A stretch of DNA of 64,000 nucleotides from SZUA-430 sp034440355. GTDB lineage: Bacteria > Pseudomonadota > Alphaproteobacteria > Micropepsales > Micropepsaceae. Below the pieces are notes generated by a model, which did not search any database, was not told where the DNA came from, and saw only the letters and a list, made by a program, of their open reading frames with translations. The translations under genes and the position numbers were made by a program. The stretch spans positions 33,452 through 97,451 of the forward strand of contig JAWXBY010000001.1 in assembly GCA_034440355.1 (NCBI GenBank), in the 5' to 3' direction. Positions 60,710 through 64,000 of this stretch are shown piece by piece. The first letter of the stretch is position 1; every line of letters begins with the position of its first letter.

Positions 60710-61669
60710 TCAAACGTCGATCACAAGGCCGTCATACGCCGCGCACACTTTCAGCGGCGCGCCGGATCGCGTGATCTCCTCGAAGCGAATAGTCTCCGCC
60801 AAGACGTCGTCGATCCGCGCGTCATCGTTGACCGGTTCGTGATGAAACAGGCACAGCTGCTTGGCGCCGGCCATCTGACACAACTCGACGCCCAAAACGT
60901 TGCTCGAATGGCCCCAGTCCTCCTTCACGGAAATGGACTCGGCCAGCGAATACATCGCATCGAAAATGACCAGGTCGGCGTTGCGGAAGAACGCGGCGGC
61001 GCGCTCCATCTCCGCGGTGTCTTCCGGCTTGTGCTCGGAGTCGGTTGTGTAGACGACGGTCTTGCCGCCTTTCTCGATGCGATACCCGTAGGAATCGTTG
61101 CCGTGCAACTGCAGCATGCCGGTGACCGTCGCACCAGCGATCTCATGCTGTTTGCCCGGCTCAAGCGGGACGAACTCGATGCTCGCCGCAAGCGCTTCGA
61201 ACTCGACCGGAAAAGACGGCTCTTTATTTTGCGCGCGAATGGCCTGCTCGAGCTTCGGATGACAGCTATAGAGACGAATGCGATTGCCCGGAATGAACGC
61301 CGGCACAAAAAACGGAAAGCCCATGATGTGGTCCCAATGCACATGGGACACGAGCACATGATACGTCTGCGGCTTGCCCGGTCCATGCTTGGCGAGCGCC
61401 GCGATCGACAACTCCCGCACGCCCGACCCCAAATCGCAGATCAGATATTCCGGCCCGCCGGTATCGATCTGCACGCACGCCGAATTGCCGCCATAGGTGC
61501 TGGCTTCGGCGAAACTCAATTCCCGCTCGCAAAACGCCTGCGCCTTCGCAACCGTGTCGAGCCCGGCGTCCGCACCCTTCACCAGCGCGTTCACGATTTT
61601 GCGGCGCACGGCGCGCCCATTGATCGGCGCCGGCAGCGACCCGCGTGTTCCCCAAAAGACCACTCTCAT
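60710..61669 (-). CDS. MBL-fold metallo-hydrolase
   Basis: A 319-residue metallo-beta-lactamase-fold enzyme. Metal motif 'SHVHWDHIMGFPFF', further ligand regions 'VVYTTDSEHKPED' and 'LCLFHHEPVNDD'. The N-terminus 'MRVVFWGTRGSLPAP' is typical of the RNase Z/cyclic-nucleotide-phosphodiesterase-like branch. A perfect AAGGAGG precedes the ATG at 61669. It lies between the STAS and CHASE2-phosphatase genes with tight spacing, so it belongs to the same operon. A cyclic nucleotide substrate is possible, given the cyclases in the window, but unproven. Confidence 0.85.
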   Translation of the reverse strand: MRVVFWGTRGSLPAPINGRAVRRKIVNALVKGADAGLDTVAKAQAFCERELSFAEASTYGGNSACVQIDTGGPEYLICDLGSGVRELSIAALAKHGPGKPQTYHVLVSHVHWDHIMGFPFFVPAFIPGNRIRLYSCHPKLEQAIRAQNKEPSFPVEFEALAASIEFVPLEPGKQHEIAGATVTGMLQLHGNDSYGYRIEKGGKTVVYTTDSEHKPEDTAEMERAAAFFRNADLVIFDAMYSLAESISVKEDWGHSSNVLGVELCQMAGAKQLCLFHHEPVNDDARIDDVLAETIRFEEITRSGAPLKVCAAYDGLVIDV

Positions 61670-61682
61670 GGCGCGACCTCCT

Positions 61683-62051
61683 TCAGGATGCCTGAGAACC
61701 GGGCGCAAGCTTGTCGACCGCCTGACGAACCGTATCGAACAGAGGAAACACGAGATTGAACCGGCTGATGGTGAAGATCTCAAGAAGCAGCGGCTGAAGC
61801 GCCGCGATCCCGAACCCTTTGCCGTCCGCCTTGCCGGCCTTGAACGCAATCATCAACGCGCGAAGACCGGCGCTGCTGATGTAATCCACGCCGGACAGAT
61901 CGAGAATGAGCGCGGCCTTCGCCTTCGCCATCGACGCAGAGAGCGCGTCCTTGAAGGCCTCGGCATTGGATAAATCGATACGCCCGGACGCAGACACCAA
62001 GACGGCATCGCCAACCCCACGCTCATTCCAACTCGCCGCCTGTCCGTCCAT
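61683..62051 (-). CDS. STAS-domain anti-sigma-factor antagonist
   Basis: A 122-residue STAS protein. The phosphorylatable Ser is in 'LDLSGVDYISSAGLRALM' (about residues 51-68), the strand before it is 'VLVSASGRIDLSNAEAFKDA'. It should cycle between phosphorylated (by the RsbW-like kinase) and free (by the PP2C phosphatase) forms, in the free form binding the kinase. First gene of the STAS-MBL-CHASE2 operon; the MBL start follows 13 bases later. Confidence 0.87.
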   Translation of the reverse strand: MDGQAASWNERGVGDAVLVSASGRIDLSNAEAFKDALSASMAKAKAALILDLSGVDYISSAGLRALMIAFKAGKADGKGFGIAALQPLLLEIFTISRFNLVFPLFDTVRQAVDKLAPGSQAS

Positions 62052-62229
62052 TCCTTAGCCCCAACCGTCCTCCGACGCGCCGTCATCATGGCACGAAACG
62101 CGGTGCAGGGGCATCGTCCGCGACGGATTTTCGTAGCGTCCGCGGTATTGACCGCCCCGCATTTTTCGCTCCCGTTTCGCGGGCCGCTGCAGGTAGTCTC
62201 CCGCATCAACGCCATTTAAGGACCGATCG

Positions 62230-63276
62230 ATGAAAGCGCTTTGTTACCGCGGCGAACGCGACATTCGTTGCGAAGAGATACCGGCCCCCACGCCGCGCGA
62301 TGTTTCCGGCGCGGTGGTCAAGATGAAGGCGTGCGGAATCTGCGGCAGCGATCTGCACATCTATCACGGCCAGGGCTTTTCCAAAGACGACGGTTACTGC
62401 GTCGGCCACGAAGCGGTCGGCGAAATCGTCGAGATCGGCAGCGGCGTGAAATCGTTCAAGGCGGGCGACCAGGTGATGCTCGCGGCCTCCGTTCGCTACG
62501 GCGGGTGTGGGGTGTGCCCCGCGTGCGTCGGCGGATCGCCTGTCAAATGCGCGAAGCAGCAATGGGGCTGCTACGGCCTCAGCCACGCGCTCGAAGGATG
62601 TCAGGCGGAGGCGATTGCAGTGCCCGCGGCCGACAACAATTTGAGTCACATCCCTGAGGGCGTCACGGCGGATCAGGCGTTGCTGCTCACCGACAACTTG
62701 CCAACCGCTTACATGGGCTGCAAGAACGCCGACATTGGCCCCGGCAAGACAGTCGCGGTCGTCGGTCTCGGGCCAATCGGGTTGATGGCGGTCGAATGTG
62801 CCTTCGTCCTCGGCGCCTCACGCGTCTTTGCGCTCGATCTCGTGCCGGAGCGGCGTGTGCTCGCTGCGTCGCTGGGCGCGACACCGATCGATCCGGCGAA
62901 TGCCGTCGAAGAGATCAAATCGTTGACCGGCGGCGCGATGGTCGACTGCGTGGTCGAGGCGGTCGGCGGCGACAAGACGCTCGAACTCGCCATCGCGCTT
63001 GCCGGACGCGGCGCAACGATCTCTTCCTTCGGCGTCAACCAGAACCAAGCGTTCAAATATCCCGTGTGGACGGCGTTCAACAAAATGCTGACGTTCCGCG
63101 TCGCCGGCTGCCTCGTCCAAAGCCACTGGCCCGAACTCATCCCGCTCGTACGCAACAAACGTCTAAGGCCGGAACGCTTCATCACCCATCGCATGGCGCT
63201 GAAAGACGGCGCGGAGGCCTACCGCCTGTTCGACGGCAAGATCGACGGCACGCTGAAAGTCGTCTTGACGCCTTAG
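62230..63276 (+). CDS. Zinc-dependent alcohol dehydrogenase (MDR family)
   Basis: A 348-residue dehydrogenase. Catalytic zinc ligands are in 'CGICGSDLHIYHG' and 'GHEAVGEIVEIG', the structural zinc loop is 'GGCGVCPACVGGSPVKCA', and the NAD loop is 'VAVVGLGPIGLMAVECA'. It resembles threonine-dehydrogenase/formaldehyde-dehydrogenase relatives, but the substrate cannot be named. It is divergent from the STAS operon across a 178-base gap, and its stop overlaps that of the convergent mepA gene. Confidence 0.9.
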   Translation: MKALCYRGERDIRCEEIPAPTPRDVSGAVVKMKACGICGSDLHIYHGQGFSKDDGYCVGHEAVGEIVEIGSGVKSFKAGDQVMLAASVRYGGCGVCPACVGGSPVKCAKQQWGCYGLSHALEGCQAEAIAVPAADNNLSHIPEGVTADQALLLTDNLPTAYMGCKNADIGPGKTVAVVGLGPIGLMAVECAFVLGASRVFALDLVPERRVLAASLGATPIDPANAVEEIKSLTGGAMVDCVVEAVGGDKTLELAIALAGRGATISSFGVNQNQAFKYPVWTAFNKMLTFRVAGCLVQSHWPELIPLVRNKRLRPERFITHRMALKDGAEAYRLFDGKIDGTLKVVLTP

Positions 63277-64000
63277 CCGCGTTCGGTGAGCACACGCCGG
63301 CAAGCATCCGGCAACGCATCAAGACGTATCGCCTTGTCCGGCTCATACGTCCCTTCGGACGGATGGGCCCAATCCGGCTTGTCGAACCAAGATTGCAACT
63401 CGCCGCCGCAACCATCGCCCGGCGGCGGCGCTTCTTGCGGTTTGCAGTCGGGACTGCCGGCGGGACACCCGAGCCGCACATGCATGTGCCAGTAATGCCC
63501 GGGCCAAGGCCGCACCTTGCGCAACCAACTACGCTCACCCTTCACGCGCTGACAGAGCGCGCGCTTGATCGGCGGCGAAACGAAGATCCGCTCAACCTCG
63601 TCCGACTGCGCCGCGCGCGACAGCATGGCGACCTGCGCAGCGCCAAACGCGGACGTCACGCGCAACGTGCTGAAGTCGACCATCGACACGGGAGCAAATG
63701 TCTCCAGGTCCCTCGACGGCACTTTCGAGGCCGGCATCGGCGTCAACCAGATGTCCGCGTCGAGTCCCACCTGATGCGAATTGTGATCCGACGGCGAAGG
63801 CCCGCCGCGCGGCTGTCCCAGATCGCCGATCAACAACCCGCGCACGCCATCCTTCGCAACATCGTCGGCAAGCCCACGCACGAAGCGAACCAACGCGGGA
63901 TGCCCCCACGCCCGGTGGCGCGACGGCCGCATCACCTGCCAGCGCGGCGCATCGAGCGGCAGTTGCTCAGCCCCAGCGACGCATCCCCGCGTGTAGGATC
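63273..64000 (-). CDS. mepA: Penicillin-insensitive murein endopeptidase, 5-prime end outside window
   Basis: A LAS-type metallopeptidase that cuts peptidoglycan cross-links in the periplasm. The frame continues to the right edge: upstream of the internal Met at 63932 the codons read 'GAEQLPLDAPRWQV', typical of the family, so the start lies outside. Motifs: 'GDLGQPRGGPSPSDHNSHQ' with 'VGLDADIWLTP' (zinc His and Asp) and 'PGHYWHMHVRLGCP' (second metal/catalytic His pair). Cys residues near the C-terminus fit the disulfides of MepA. It converges with the dehydrogenase with a four-base overlap. Confidence 0.9.
   Translation of the reverse strand, partial: SYTRGCVAGAEQLPLDAPRWQVMRPSRHRAWGHPALVRFVRGLADDVAKDGVRGLLIGDLGQPRGGPSPSDHNSHQVGLDADIWLTPMPASKVPSRDLETFAPVSMVDFSTLRVTSAFGAAQVAMLSRAAQSDEVERIFVSPPIKRALCQRVKGERSWLRKVRPWPGHYWHMHVRLGCPAGSPDCKPQEAPPPGDGCGGELQSWFDKPDWAHPSEGTYEPDKAIRLDALPDACRRVLTERG

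Noticed and set aside
57150..62051. Complete sigma-factor regulon with a sigma gene
   Set aside because: Kinase, phosphatase and STAS proteins are present, but no sigma factor gene lies in the window, so the output of the switch cannot be named.

Overview
The window is high-GC DNA that reads as an alphaproteobacterial chromosome. The clues are a very large cyclic beta-1,2-glucan synthase (NdvB type), class III nucleotide cyclases fused to TolB-like and TPR regions, a DUF6629 protein, a MepA murein endopeptidase, and the dense GC-rich twin palindromes common in this class. Family and genus cannot be fixed from sequence reading alone. No rRNA, tRNA, phage, integrase, insertion-sequence transposase or CRISPR array was recognised.

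Layout. 1-10.7 kb: fasciclin protein (cut by the left edge), spermidine-synthase-like protein, the ndvB-type gene and a lone receiver. 11-18.2 kb: small regulators and hypotheticals, a TPR protein, a phosphoribosyltransferase, DUF6629, LuxR-type and DUF302 proteins, and a divergent MFS pump/MarR pair with a palindromic operator candidate. 18.4-20.9 kb: a probable operon of a membrane-DUF3703 fusion, phytochelatin synthase and a zinc-less MDR oxidoreductase. 21.2-26.9 kb: an exported island with a PAN/Apple protein, a trypsin-like protease with C-terminal PAN module and a truncated paralogue, divergent from a ToxR/CadC-like membrane regulator. 26.9-27.1 kb: two gene remnants, one MarR-derived and one pilin-derived. 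27.2-31.5 kb: two paralogous cyclase-TolB-TPR genes with near-identical promoters; the second has a single-base frameshift. 31.7-39.3 kb: a chaperone-usher pilus operon (four pilin-like subunits, chaperone, usher, tip protein, one further subunit). Two of its genes carry twin palindromic repeats inside their 5-prime coding ends.

39.3-45 kb is a repeat-rich accessory stretch. It holds cspA, a hemolysin-III-type membrane protein, small hypotheticals and a DUF559 nuclease-like gene with a twin inverted repeat element on each side; several elements are nested. 45.1-47.4 kb is a DUF485/ActP acetate-symporter operon behind a cluster of TGTGA half-sites. 47.7-62 kb looks like one functional region: a two-partner secretion pair (TpsB transporter; a 2539-residue TpsA exoprotein with NGNYVV-type and MBG-type repeats), followed by a partner-switching set (RsbW-like kinase, CHASE2-PP2C phosphatase, MBL hydrolase, STAS protein) interleaved with FecR-domain and OmpA-lipoprotein genes. 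The window closes with a zinc alcohol dehydrogenase and mepA, which is cut by the right edge.

The strongest candidates for something undescribed are: (1) REPIN-like twin palindromes bracketing an intact DUF559 gene and also invading the start regions of an adhesin and an usher; (2) the TPS exoprotein/CHASE2 partner-switch neighbourhood; (3) the secreted protease/PAN island with its divergent membrane regulator.
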